Source: Sindora glabra (lineage: Eukaryota; Streptophyta; Magnoliopsida; Fabales; Fabaceae). Taken from it: a DNA stretch of 64,000 nucleotides. Positions 38,853 through 47,799 of this stretch are shown one piece after another. The stretch lies in the NCBI GenBank assembly GCA_020226215.1, contig CM035236.1, forward strand, positions 7,693,001-7,757,000, written 5' to 3'. Positions within the stretch are counted from its first letter, which is position 1. Each line of letters starts with the position of its first letter. The notes beneath the pieces were generated by a model that was not told where the DNA came from, did not search any database, and saw nothing but the letters and a program-made list of their open reading frames with translations. The translations under genes and the position numbers were made by a program.

Positions 38853-38930
38853 GTAATTTGGTAAATTGTTTTCAAACAACTATAAAACAATAATATGTTT
38901 TCGAAAAAATCATAAATCGGCCAATTACCC
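38850..38930 (-). repeat. Right terminal inverted repeat of the small MULE
   Basis: Its reverse complement begins GGGTAATTGGCCGATTTATG and ends GAAAACAATTTACCAAATTACGCA. It is closer to the large MULE's terminus than to the left repeat of the same element, and it ends directly at the 9-bp duplication. Confidence 0.8.
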
Positions 38931-38939
38931 ACCAAGAGA
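38931..38939. repeat. 9-bp target-site duplication, right (ACCAAGAGA)
   Basis: Exact partner of 37,798-37,806. It lies between the MULE's terminal TTACCC and the LINE linker region. Confidence 0.9.
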
Positions 38940-39288
38940 AGCAAATGTTTCAGTAGCTCTAGCAAGGATCTGATGAGGGAGATTATTAATAGATGAGGGA
39001 GATTATTAATAGACGAAACAATTTGTTCTGAGTTAAGATGATCATGGAAATTTCTATTTTTACAAATCTAAATATACCATAAGGTTGTGTAGAAGATAAG
39101 ATCGCAGGAAATATTGATATTTACATTTCTGATTTTACATTGACAATTAACTTAATCTAAAGTTTGAAGTTAGTTACAAAATTATGAAAGATTTCACGAC
39201 GAATGGTAACTTTCTGCCAAATTGACTTAATGATTACACATTCTCTGAATACATGAATTTGGTTTTGTTCTTAACGAGAGCAGAAAAA

Positions 39289-39424
39289 GTTATGCACTTT
39301 TTATAAAGACCTCATAACTTCCCATAAAAACCGAAGAAGAAGAAGATCTTACAACTTCATAAAATTATAATATATTTTTATGTAAAAAAGTATAATAATG
39401 TTTTTAACACAACTTTCCAACGTG
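39289..39424. repeat. Direct repeat A, copy 1 (~136 bp)
   Basis: From GTTATGCACTTTTTATAAAG to CCAACGTG, with a GAAGAAGAAGAAGATCTTA core. It is nearly identical to 39,633-39,769, about 344 bp downstream. Repeat B copy 2 lies between the two. Confidence 0.85.
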
Positions 39425-39438
39425 TAAAAAATTATAAG

Positions 39439-39590
39439 CATAATGTTGGGCTAAATTTGTTTATCGAGTGCACAATAACTTCTAATAACCAGTAAACTAC
39501 ATATTTAGTAAAATAAAAAAAATATTTTTGCATTTTATTTTCGTTGGTATTAAAAGTATTTGTAATTTTTTTAAACTGTTATTATTCTAT
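39439..39590. repeat. Direct repeat B, copy 2 (~152 bp)
   Basis: Matches 37,252-37,399 on the other side of the LINE. Shared blocks include TTAGTAAAATAAAAAAA and GGTATTAAAAGTATTTGTAA (G/A variant). Confidence 0.75.
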
Positions 39591-39632
39591 TATGTAGCTT
39601 TCCAATATAAAATTAGAACTTTGTACGCAAGA

Positions 39633-39769
39633 GTTATGCACTTTTTATAAAGATCTCATAACTTCCCATAAAAACAGAAGAAGAAGAAGATCTTATTACT
39701 TCATAAAATTATAATATATTTTTATGCAAAAAACTCTAATAATCTTTTTAACACAACTCTGCAACGTGA
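39633..39769. repeat. Direct repeat A, copy 2 (~137 bp)
   Basis: Copy of 39,289-39,424 with few mismatches. It ends TGCAACGTGATGAG, where the two copies diverge. Confidence 0.85.
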
Positions 39770-40850
39770 TGAGCGATGAATGTGACTTCTTAAAACATAT
39801 ATAAAATCGATGCCTACTCAAAAAGTAGTAACGTTATTTTTTTTTATATTCTTAATTTTTTTACACTTTTTTATTAAATATAAAATTAAATTTTGTTTAC
39901 AATGGGAGAAAAAGAACAATAAATAATAAATTTCTCTAAACAAAAATATTATTGAATTCAAATTTTTTATCAGATTTCAAATATTTTTAAACTCAATCTA
40001 TCTTTACTGAGGCAACCAAAACAATAATGTTATTTAATCTCCCTTTCTTTATTTATTTATTTATTTTTTTGCTGTCTGTCTTACTTGCACAGTGTTATAT
40101 TTCAAATTTTCTATTAAAGAATCCTTTGTTAGATACAGCGTCGGTTAACAAATTATGGAATTGAGCATTAACTGAAATACCTGTAAAATAGAAGGCGTCA
40201 ATCACATGAGTAATAGAAACACCACTGAATATATTCTGATATTTAAATTAGTATATAGTAGTAGAAAATAAAATTATTAGTAAGTAATAAATTGCCTGAG
40301 TTATAGGTTATATGAATATTGATTGTGTCAAGGGGTGAAAATGAAAGTTAGACCTTGAAGAAAAAAAATTTATGGGCATGCAATTATTATACCTGATCGA
40401 ATATCAAGAATTAGTGTCATTCAATTTAAAACTTCAAGAATTAGTGTCATTCAATTTAAAACTAGTTTTAACTTTTTTTTTAACCAAAAGTGTATACGTA
40501 CCAAACGTGGGTACATATGATTTCTCCATGAAAACAATTCAGTATAATTTTTAGAAAAGTTTTATAATGCACTACAATAATATACCCACTTCATTTTTTT
40601 TGGGATAAAATTTTGTTATTATTATTATATTACAATAATATATTGATGCATTATAAAACTTAATTATTAATTTATTATCTTATAATATATTAAATTTAAT
40701 TAAAAATAAATTTAATATATAATAAAATTTAATAATATATTAATACATCATTTTTTAAACAGTATACAGTATTTCATCCTTAATCATTACTCCCCGAAAA
40801 TTGATCGATACCTCAAAAATGTAATTTCCAAAATTTTGGGCAGTCCTTTT
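39770..40850. other. AT-rich intergenic DNA, no gene seen
   Basis: Stop-dense in all frames. A 34-base direct doublet beginning CAAGAATTAGTGTCATTCAA (near 40,402 and 40,434) produces the only open frame (40,372-40,554), which is therefore not credible as a gene. Confidence 0.55.
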
Positions 40851-40937
40851 CTTACGCGCCCTCTGTAGTGAAAGGAAACAGCATAAGTCACGTGTCACTA
40901 GGGATTGGGTTAGGCTCTCGCAGATCGATTAAGTCAT

Positions 40938-41075
40938 ATGAGTGATGCAATGCAACGCAAATACTTGGACATCCGAACCATCGTTGATCATTCTCCCCCA
41001 TTTGAACCTCAAGAGCTCAAGAAACTCTGTCACAGAGCTGAAAACGTGACCCTCCGAGCAGAGAAGCAAACATAA
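40938..41075 (+). other. Possible coding fragment in a small GC-balanced island (unassigned)
   Basis: The island 40,850-41,160 has genic base composition amid AT-rich DNA. On plus, a 45-residue frame reads RKYLDIRTIVDHSPPFEPQE and onward with natural residue usage, ending TAA at 41,073. A minus-strand frame of 71 codons (40,929-41,144) overlaps it and begins MAAARVAFGDSQ. I recognise neither. The island could be an exon, a gene relic, or the distal promoter of the subtilase gene, whose start lies 1 kb downstream. A CACGTG lies at 40,890. Confidence 0.2.
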
Positions 41076-41810
41076 CTCCTCTGCTAATAGAAAAACCGAC
41101 GGACATTTCTGGCTGTCGCCGAAAGCGACTCTCGCGGCAGCCATTTCACTACAGGATGAGGGCTAATCGCATGTTTGAACTATAATAAATTTCCGTAGTC
41201 TTTTGTTTCTAATTAATAACAAAGTACCAAATAATCCAATAGCACGTTCCTGTGATATTTGGTTGCACTTGGTGCCTGGCCCAGTTCTACATTAATCAGG
41301 CCAGGAACAATCCCGTCTCTGAGGTACGTGGAACTTTCCTCAATCCTTATAGCCGAATTATGCCCGTGAAGTCTGTAAAACCAAAGCCAAAACTTAAAAA
41401 AAGAAAAGAAAAAATAGTCGGGTGGCAGGCACAGACCACGGATGTCCACAAATGACAAATCTCATTCTAACTAGGTTAAGTGGAGTTTGTCTAATCTACT
41501 GCAGATTATTACCCGTGACCAAGAACACGTAAACGTAATTTACAATTCTCTGGCGGCTTTTCCTTCACAGTGTACCTGCACTAATTTTTTATTATAAAAT
41601 ATCAGCATAGACGCAATTGATATTGAAGGTGGTTGGCTTTCATCTAGAGTTGGTGTATTATCGATTTAGTATCAAAGATTAAAAAACGTGGTTATGTGAA
41701 AGAAGCTCTGTAATAAATGGGAGCACTGTACTCGGGCAATAGCATGAAAGTAATGATTCTCTAATCTGCAAAAGTTAAAGTAAAAAATTCTCGTGCAGAG
41801 TGGCAGGAAA

Positions 41811-41818
41811 AATATATA
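41811..41818 (+). promoter_or_regulatory. Candidate TATA box of the subtilase gene
   Basis: AATATATA, about 278 bp before the ATG. A start ~30 bp downstream would leave a 5' leader of about 245 nt. A W-box-like GGTTGAC at 41,832-41,838 would then fall within the leader or at the start site. No competing TATA-like site lies between it and the ATG. Confidence 0.45.
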
Positions 41819-42088
41819 CTGAGATAAGGGACGGTTGACGCACATGTGAGAGCAAACTAAAAATCTTCCATCAGCTAAGCTGTTTCCAGCATCGCTCAGT
41901 TCATCCCCACTCTCTTCAGCTTTTGTCCAAATGCAATAATTCAAGGAATCAGACAACCACCCGCCGCTTGTTTTTTCCTTTTTCTTCACACTCTGAACTC
42001 TGTAGCAGCAGTTTCAAACCCCTCGTTGAAAGAGAGTCCTTCGATAAGCCCATCAATTGGGAGTGGGTGAGAGAGGGAAGAACCTGCT

Positions 42089-44380
42089 ATGGAGACTTTC
42101 AACAGATATCTCGCTATAAATCTCTTCATTCTGATTATTGGTCTCTATGATGTGACTCTAGCGGAGGAGGAGCATATGAAGGACCAGAAGACTACTTACA
42201 TAGTACATATGGCCAAATTCCGAATGCCAGAAACCTTCGAGCATCATTCGGTCTGGTACGAATCGTCTCTGAAATCCGTGTCTGATTCAGCTGAAATGAT
42301 CTATACCTACAACAACGCAATCCATGGATTCGCGACAAGGTTGACGGAGGAAGAAGCCAAGTTACTTGAAAGCCAGGATGGGATCGTATCCGTTTTGCCA
42401 GAGCACAAATATGAGCTCCACACAACCCGGACACCTGAGTTCTTGGGACTCGACGAAAGCGCTGACATGTTCCCCACGTCAGAGTCCGCCAGTGAAGTTA
42501 TTGTCGGAGTCCTAGACACCGGCGTTTGGCCCGAGAGCAAGAGCTTCGACGATACCGGATTCGGACCCATCCCAAGTAGCTGGCAAGGCGCGTGCGAAAC
42601 TGGTACCAATTTCACCACCTCAAACTGCAATAGGAAGTTAATTGGAGCGAGGTTCTTCGCAAAAGGATATGAAGCGACGGCAGGTCAAATCAATGTAACC
42701 AAGGAATCAAAATCGCCAAGAGACGACGATGGCCATGGAACCCATACTTCAACTACAGCTGCGGGATCGGCGGTCAGCGAGGCAAGCCTATTCGGCTACG
42801 CTTCCGGGACGGCGCGTGGGATGGCCTCGCACGCCAGAATTGCAGCGTACAAGGTTTGCTGGATTGGTGGCTGTTTCAGCTCCGATATATTGGCTGCTAT
42901 TGACAAGGCCATCGAGGACAACGTCAATGTCCTTTCTCTGTCTCTGGGAGGTGGAACGTCCGATTATAACAAAGACAGCGTCGCTATTGGAGCTTTTGCA
43001 GCAATGGAGAAAGGGATTTTGGTCTCTTGTTCTGCAGGAAATGCGGGACCCAATCCAGATAGTCTCTCTAACGTGGCACCATGGATTACCACTGTAGGAG
43101 CAGGCACACTCGATCGTGATTTTCCAGCCGATGTTAGTCTCGGAAATGGTCAGAACTATTCGGGGGTTTCTGTTTACAGAGGCAATGCTTTGCCAGATTC
43201 TCCATTACCATTTATATATGCAGGGAATGCAAGCAATGCTACAAACGGTAATTTATGCATGACGGGTACTTTAACGCCTGATAAAGTTGCTGGGAAGATT
43301 GTGCTCTGTGATCGTGGAGTGAATGCTAGAGTCCAGAAGGGGGCCGTGGTGAAAGACGCCGGAGGATTAGGCATGGTGTTGGCTAACACTGCCGCCAACG
43401 GGGAAGAATTGGTGGCGGACGCCCATCTTTTGCCGGCATCAGCGGTTGGTGAAAAAGCCGGTGATGCCATCAAGAACTACCTCTTTACCGATCCAAATCC
43501 GACGGTTAATATTTTATTCCGAGGAACGAAGTTGGGAATTCAGCCGTCACCGGTTGTTGCCGCGTTTAGCTCCCGAGGACCTAATTCCCTAACACCACAG
43601 ATACTGAAGCCTGACTTAATAGCGCCAGGTGTCAATATCTTAGCGGGATGGTCAAGAGCAGTGGGACCCAGTGGATTAGCAGTGGATAATAGGCGCGTGG
43701 ATTTCAACATCATATCTGGCACGTCGATGTCTTGCCCTCATGTAAGCGGCTTAGCGGCTTTGATCAAGGCGGCTCACTCAGATTGGAGCCCAGCCATGAT
43801 TCGATCCGCTCTGATGACCACAGCTTATATAACTTACAAAGATGGGAAGAAGTTGCTGGATAGTGCCACAGGAAAGCCATCAACGCCGTTCGATCATGGA
43901 GCAGGACACGTGGACCCTGTTTCAGCCCTTGACCCCGGACTGGTCTATGATCTGACGGCGGATGATTACATAGGCTTTCTCTGTGCGTTGAACTACACAG
44001 AAGAACAAATCACCAGCGTGGCTAGAAGAAAGGTCCGGTGCGACGCAAGTAAACAATACAGTGTAAATGACCTGAATTACCCTTCATTTGGTGTGGTTTT
44101 TCAATCAGGTAGTGGGTCAGGCGTAGTCAAACACACGCGGACTGTGACTAATGCAGGGTCCGCAGGGACTTACAAGGTCTCCGTAACGTCAGATATTCCA
44201 TTCATTAAAATATCCGTCGATCCGGAAGCGTTGGATTTGAAGGAGGGTGAGAAAAAACCCTATACGGTGACGTTTACGGCATCGGGTTCAATGCCCCATA
44301 GTCAGAACGGGTTTGGGCGTTTGGAATGGTCCGATGGAAAGCGCGTGGTTGGAAGCCCAATAACATTTAGCTGGCAGTGA
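42089..44380 (+). CDS. SBT1.7: Subtilisin-like serine protease, SBT1.7/ARA12 type (secreted, intronless)
   Basis: The product is a 763-residue plant subtilase, full length for the family, in a single uninterrupted exon. Residues 1-25 form a signal peptide (hydrophobic NLFILIIGLY). Residues ~35-111 are the I9 inhibitor prodomain (TYIVHMAKFRMP start), with probable maturation before Thr112 (TTRTPEFLGL). The S8 catalytic domain has Asp143 (VLDTG), His216 (DDDGHGTHT), oxyanion Asn318 (SAGNAGP) and Ser546 (SGTSMSCPHVSG). A protease-associated insert spans roughly 370-460, and a fibronectin-III-like tail runs from ~660 to 763. Several N-x-T/S sites suggest glycosylation. In Arabidopsis, SBT1.7 acts in the cell wall, notably in seed-coat mucilage, by processing wall proteins such as pectin methylesterases; that role is inherited by analogy. 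The start is the first ATG and directly precedes the signal peptide. The close match to ARA12 motifs makes the subfamily call firm, but strict orthology is not shown. Confidence 0.97.
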   Translation: METFNRYLAINLFILIIGLYDVTLAEEEHMKDQKTTYIVHMAKFRMPETFEHHSVWYESSLKSVSDSAEMIYTYNNAIHGFATRLTEEEAKLLESQDGIVSVLPEHKYELHTTRTPEFLGLDESADMFPTSESASEVIVGVLDTGVWPESKSFDDTGFGPIPSSWQGACETGTNFTTSNCNRKLIGARFFAKGYEATAGQINVTKESKSPRDDDGHGTHTSTTAAGSAVSEASLFGYASGTARGMASHARIAAYKVCWIGGCFSSDILAAIDKAIEDNVNVLSLSLGGGTSDYNKDSVAIGAFAAMEKGILVSCSAGNAGPNPDSLSNVAPWITTVGAGTLDRDFPADVSLGNGQNYSGVSVYRGNALPDSPLPFIYAGNASNATNGNLCMTGTLTPDKVAGKIVLCDRGVNARVQKGAVVKDAGGLGMVLANTAANGEELVADAHLLPASAVGEKAGDAIKNYLFTDPNPTVNILFRGTKLGIQPSPVVAAFSSRGPNSLTPQILKPDLIAPGVNILAGWSRAVGPSGLAVDNRRVDFNIISGTSMSCPHVSGLAALIKAAHSDWSPAMIRSALMTTAYITYKDGKKLLDSATGKPSTPFDHGAGHVDPVSALDPGLVYDLTADDYIGFLCALNYTEEQITSVARRKVRCDASKQYSVNDLNYPSFGVVFQSGSGSGVVKHTRTVTNAGSAGTYKVSVTSDIPFIKISVDPEALDLKEGEKKPYTVTFTASGSMPHSQNGFGRLEWSDGKRVVGSPITFSWQ

Positions 44381-44607
44381 ATGGTGAGGAAAGCTAGGAG
44401 AAGTTGATCAAATGTTCATCACTCACTCGAAGAGGGGTTGTGCTTGATTGGCTGATAATTGTATTTGAATTTGGGAATGAAATGTTGTATTATCCAGCTG
44501 GAATTGAATGAAACAGGGACCTTGTGTTCGGTGGGTGTTTGTTCCCTTGGAGAAACACGAGGAAATAGTTTGATTCATGTCCTTATTTCTCCCGTGGACT
44601 GTTTTTT

Positions 44608-44613
44608 AATAAA
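44608..44613 (+). terminator. Candidate poly(A) signal after the subtilase gene
   Basis: AATAAA 228 bp after the stop codon. Plant signals are loose, and T-rich, GTTGTATT-type elements around 44,480 could instead direct an earlier end. Confidence 0.35.
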
Positions 44614-44639
44614 AATATAAGTTTAACTTGTTTGACAAA

Positions 44640-46440
44640 ATGGTTTTAAATGAGCTATTCTAGAATCGGATTTTAAGATGCTGGTGGAATTATTTAGCCA
44701 GCGAATTGATTCAAATCTTAAAGATTCTATCAACGCAGTAAGATTCTAGCGTTGGCCAGTGGAAATTCAATTTACTTACAAGAAAGATAATAATTTTGAT
44801 GGAAGACAAAGAAGGTAATAAATGTATAGATTGAATGACATATTTTGATCTATCTCAGGAAGTGGGTTTTACTACTTACAATGAATCTCCTATTGCTCTT
44901 TAAAATTTACTTTTAGTTGATGCGATTGAAGTTTTCATCCCCAAAAAATTAGTAGTTTGTTGCTTTCTTTTCTGGATTCTTACCGTGTATTTATCGAGAA
45001 AAGAAAGGAAAAGAAAAGAAAATGATTTAATTATGAAAAAATTTTACGCCTAAGCTTTTACTCAGTTTAATTTATTAAAACTATTTTGGTGAAGTCTCAT
45101 CAAACTTGGTGTAATTTTCAGATCTAAGATTTTACTTAATATTTGTAAAAAAATTTAATATATAAACAATTTTTATCATAAGTTTATTGCAATAAAATGA
45201 TTGTATTCTCTATAAATTCAAACCGGCCAGCATGTGATGTTTATAATCACATGGACATGTTACATTCTATTATCTCTTCACAATTTAATTTCTTGGACTT
45301 TCCTTTTTATGAAGATGGCATTATGTTGAACCATCATTTTCATTGGTCATCAAACGATTGCGATTGCATTGCTAACTTGAAATGTATCTTATGCGCATGA
45401 ACGTAGAAAGAAAAATGATGAAAGTATTTTTACTAAAAGAAAGAACAAGGATTTGTATATAAATTTTAAAATTAGATCGATTATTGAATTAAGTAAGTTA
45501 TTGATTCACTAATTCAACTATTAGTTGATCCGGTTTTGAATAAAAAATTTAAATTGTATGTATATATATTAAAAAATATTTATATGTATACACACATATA
45601 TGTATATATTAATATTGTATATTTATAATAATAAATCATGATAAAATTAAAAAATTAATATAACTTAAGTTAATAATATAAATAAATAAGTAACAAAATA
45701 TAAATGATATAATAATTTATACTAGAAATATTTAAAAATATATAAATTTATTTGATCAAAAATTATGAAGGTATTATATTGCAAATATTGTGAAATTATA
45801 AAATTTTTATTGTTTATAAAAAATATATAAAATTTATAATAAATTGATTCATCCATCCTATTTACTAATTTTAATCAGTTTATATATATTTTTTAGTTTA
45901 ATATTTCTAATTAAACTAATTCACTAATCAATTCACCAATTTAACCAACCAATTTGTTACATCCAGTTTTTAAAGTTATAACTTTTATCTCAAAGAATAA
46001 TACTAATTGCTCAAGTATAGGATTTTTGTGCGTCGAGCATTATTGACACTAGAAGAACATTATATGTGATTGACTTCTTAGTCGAGTTTTATTCCTCTCT
46101 CCCTTTTCTCTTTTCCTCCTATTTTAATCTCATTTGATTTTATCTGTGTGATTATTCTATTCGTTTGCCAAATGATGCTACGATCTCGTTGAATGAGACC
46201 ATCACATGTGCCTCAAAGAAGTCCTGTTCAAGGCCCATTTTTTTCGTACAGATCAAGGCCCATGTTGCAGATTGGGGGTCTGGCGGGCCCACCTCAGCTC
46301 ATATCATAAGAAAGACTAACAAAAAAACGTGATTGAATTGTATTATTACCAGAAACATCAAAACAAACTTGTTTCGATTAATTAAGAAAAAGCACAATTA
46401 ATCAAGAAGAAGCGCAATATTAATATTAAGACATAAGGAT
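44640..46440. other. AT-rich intergenic DNA between the subtilase and LEA genes
   Basis: No gene is recognised. A 67-codon frame at 45,197-45,400 (with DMLHSIISSQFNFLDFPFYE) has no known relatives and no promoter context. The part 45,540-45,900 is nearly pure A/T with TATATA clusters. A CT-rich patch at 46,090-46,130 and a more balanced stretch at 46,190-46,300 precede the LEA promoter. Confidence 0.55.
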
Positions 46441-46488
46441 GGGCTGACTTAATTATTATGTGGATGGGATGCGAAGCCTCTGAATCTG

Positions 46489-46496
46489 ACACGTGT
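46489..46496 (+). promoter_or_regulatory. G-box/ABRE-type site (ACACGTGT) upstream of the LEA gene
   Basis: A perfect 8-bp palindrome with a CACGTG core, about 110 bp before the ATG. A second ACGT core (CACCACGTA) follows at 46,520-46,526. Paired ACGT elements are the usual abscisic-acid response arrangement in LEA promoters. A possible TATA (CATATATGG) is at 46,572. Confidence 0.6.
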
Positions 46497-46599
46497 TTCC
46501 TAAAATCTTTCATGGGGCACCACGTATGTTACACATGGCTAAATAGCATAGCAAATAGCCAAGATGAAATCCCATATATGGATGTTATGACGAGCTGTG

Positions 46600-46875
46600 A
46601 TGCACATGAAAATGGAGAAACAAGAGCAGAAGAATGCAAAGAGGGAACCGGGAAAAGGAACCCTCGAAGGGCTTCCTTTGAAGGAGAGTCCATACGTGAA
46701 ATATCAGGATCTGGAAGACTATAAGCGCCAAGGTTACGGCACCGAAGGCCATCTTCAACCAAAGGACGGACGTGGAGCTGGTGCCACCGACGCCCCTACC
46801 GTCTCTGGTGCGGCTGTTTCCTCTGACGCCCAAGTGAAAGCTACTGATTCCATTAATCAACAAGGAATCCCTTAG
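46600..46875 (+). CDS. LEA18: Small hydrophilic LEA protein, LEA18 / LEA_6 family
   Basis: A 91-residue, very polar protein without Cys or Trp. The family signature is clear: LEGLPLKESPYVKY (residues 22-35), then DLEDYKRQGYGTEGH (37-51) and GAGATDAPT (59-67), followed by a low-complexity Ala/Ser/Asp tail. This is the pattern of Pfam LEA_6 (bean PvLEA18; Arabidopsis has a small clade). Members are intrinsically disordered, accumulate in drying seeds and water-stressed tissue, and are thought to protect cell components. Length matches the family. There are ATGs at 46,600, 46,606 and 46,612; the third (MEKQEQ) is the most family-like start. The upstream ACGT elements fit control by abscisic acid. 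No intron is needed. Confidence 0.88.
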   Translation: MHMKMEKQEQKNAKREPGKGTLEGLPLKESPYVKYQDLEDYKRQGYGTEGHLQPKDGRGAGATDAPTVSGAAVSSDAQVKATDSINQQGIP

Positions 46876-47561
46876 ATTGTTTTTATCATGGACCGTTTTC
46901 TTTGTGTATTGAGGAATTTTCTCTGCTTTATTACGCTACAATAGATTAGTAATTTTTTAGATTTTAAGTTTTTGTTGATATTTTCTTTCCTATTAGATTT
47001 TACCTGTGAGTTTTGCTTCTAATATATTATTGTATTCGCTGTAATAACAACGTTAAGTTCTTGTAAAAATGGTGATCGGAAAGGCTTTATCTGAACTTCG
47101 AAGTTTGAAAATCTTCGAGAATGACGTTTTTGACGCAAGCAGCGATTTAAATCGCAGTCACAGTAGCATTGCCGTGCAATGCGAATAAATATGAGAATAA
47201 GAAAATGCGACTACCTAAAATTGCGAAAAATTGTGAATATGATCTGGTTTGGAATTACAATATTCTATGCAATATTACAATTGCGGACTTTTCTTTTTTT
47301 TTTTTTTTTAAATCTCAGGGCGCAAGTAATTTTGTTGTGAAAGCCTACAAATTAGGCCGTAGAACAAATGACACGATCATATATAGATCCTCGTCCGATG
47401 ATCCGAAACCACAGTTTTTTATATGTTATGAACCCGAAGAAGCCATTTTGTGTGACAATGCTGGATAAATCTAAGTATTATGAAACATGTGTGCTGTAAT
47501 TCCCAAATGTGAAACAACATTAACAATATAAGGAATACAAGATTGTTTTTGTCATCGCAGG
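46876..47561. other. LEA 3' flank and AT-rich DNA, no gene seen
   Basis: This contains the LEA 3' untranslated region and a stretch at 47,140-47,290 rich in CGATT/CGCAA words (GCGATTTAAATCGC palindrome near 47,141). That stretch may be a small non-coding element. A long T-run lies near 47,290-47,310. A 99-codon frame at 47,169-47,468 translates the T-run as poly-Phe and is not convincing. Confidence 0.45.
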
Positions 47562-47700
47562 GCCAACCTATGGGCTATGGCGCACAAAGTTCTGGGACCA
47601 ACTTCCCAAGCTATTGCACACAACCTTTTTGGATCAACTGCAATTTGGGACAAGCCTTCTTAGCCGCTGTGTTGGCCTTCATGCAAAATCTCTCGCCATA
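47562..47700 (+). other. Exon-like, GC-balanced patch (unassigned)
   Basis: After TTTTGTCATCGCAG, which resembles a 3' splice site, one plus frame stays open and reads GQPMGYGAQSSGTNFPSYCT and onward for ~46 residues to a TAA. Two other frames, one on the minus strand (ATG near 47,763), also give plausible short peptides. I do not recognise any of them. It may be a fragment of a host gene, but there is no matching upstream exon that I can identify. Confidence 0.2.
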
Positions 47701-47799
47701 ATTGTTGAGGTTTTCTTTCCTCCACTCGCTCCCTGTCTTTGCTCTCCTCACCGCGTTCCATTTTGTTTTTGTTTCTCGCCAATTACTTGTTCCACACGA

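Larger units (their letters stand above)
37807..38930. mobile_element. Non-autonomous MULE (1,124 bp) inserted in a LINE
   Basis: Bounded by a perfect 9-bp duplication ACCAAGAGA. Its ends are inverted relatives of each other over ~80 bp: the left begins GGCTAAAGTTCTAATTTACC and runs to ACTAAAATACGCA; the reverse complement of the right begins GGGTAATTGGCCGATTTATG and runs to ACCAAATTACGCA. Both match the first ~80 bp of the large MULE at 58,618. Inside each terminal repeat lie clustered GGCGCC palindromes. The centre (~38,010-38,730) has more balanced base composition and no transposase, so the element depends on a transposase from elsewhere. The related MURA gene at 61-64 kb is broken, so an intact relative elsewhere would be needed. 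Confidence 0.88.
37403..39288 (-). mobile_element. LINE 3' fragment (zinc-finger/linker and RNase H parts), split by a MULE
   Basis: On the minus strand a T-run at 37,403-37,412 is the poly(A) end. Upstream of it, 37,430-37,800 translates with stops to a plant LINE RNase H domain (RVT_3 type): VKWNINQG, FALNA, GLASAGGLLRNHTG, then a jump to DQCVDHLVNMGKKEQASLTL. The last piece aligns with the RNase H end of the other LINE at 55.7 kb. On the far side of the inserted MULE, 38,940-39,290 reads as the linker before RNase H (LWYI*ICKNRNF, ILARATETFAS). Removing the MULE and one target copy joins the two parts in one reading frame. The 5' part of the LINE is absent, as is usual for truncated copies. 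Confidence 0.7.

Noticed and set aside
41252..41455. Overlapping plus and minus open frames (67 and 81 codons) before the subtilase gene
   Set aside because: Both strands are open, neither resembles a known protein, and the region fits an upstream promoter.
42307..42630. Minus-strand and alternate-frame open frames of 80-122 codons over 42,192-43,722
   Set aside because: They overlap the intact subtilase coding sequence and reflect its higher GC content.
46585..46863. Minus-strand frames of 77 and 92 codons over the LEA gene
   Set aside because: They are antisense shadows of the LEA18-type coding sequence, which has the clear family signature.
47169..47468. 99-codon plus frame after the LEA gene
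   Set aside because: It relies on translating a long T-run as poly-Phe and has no recognisable domain.
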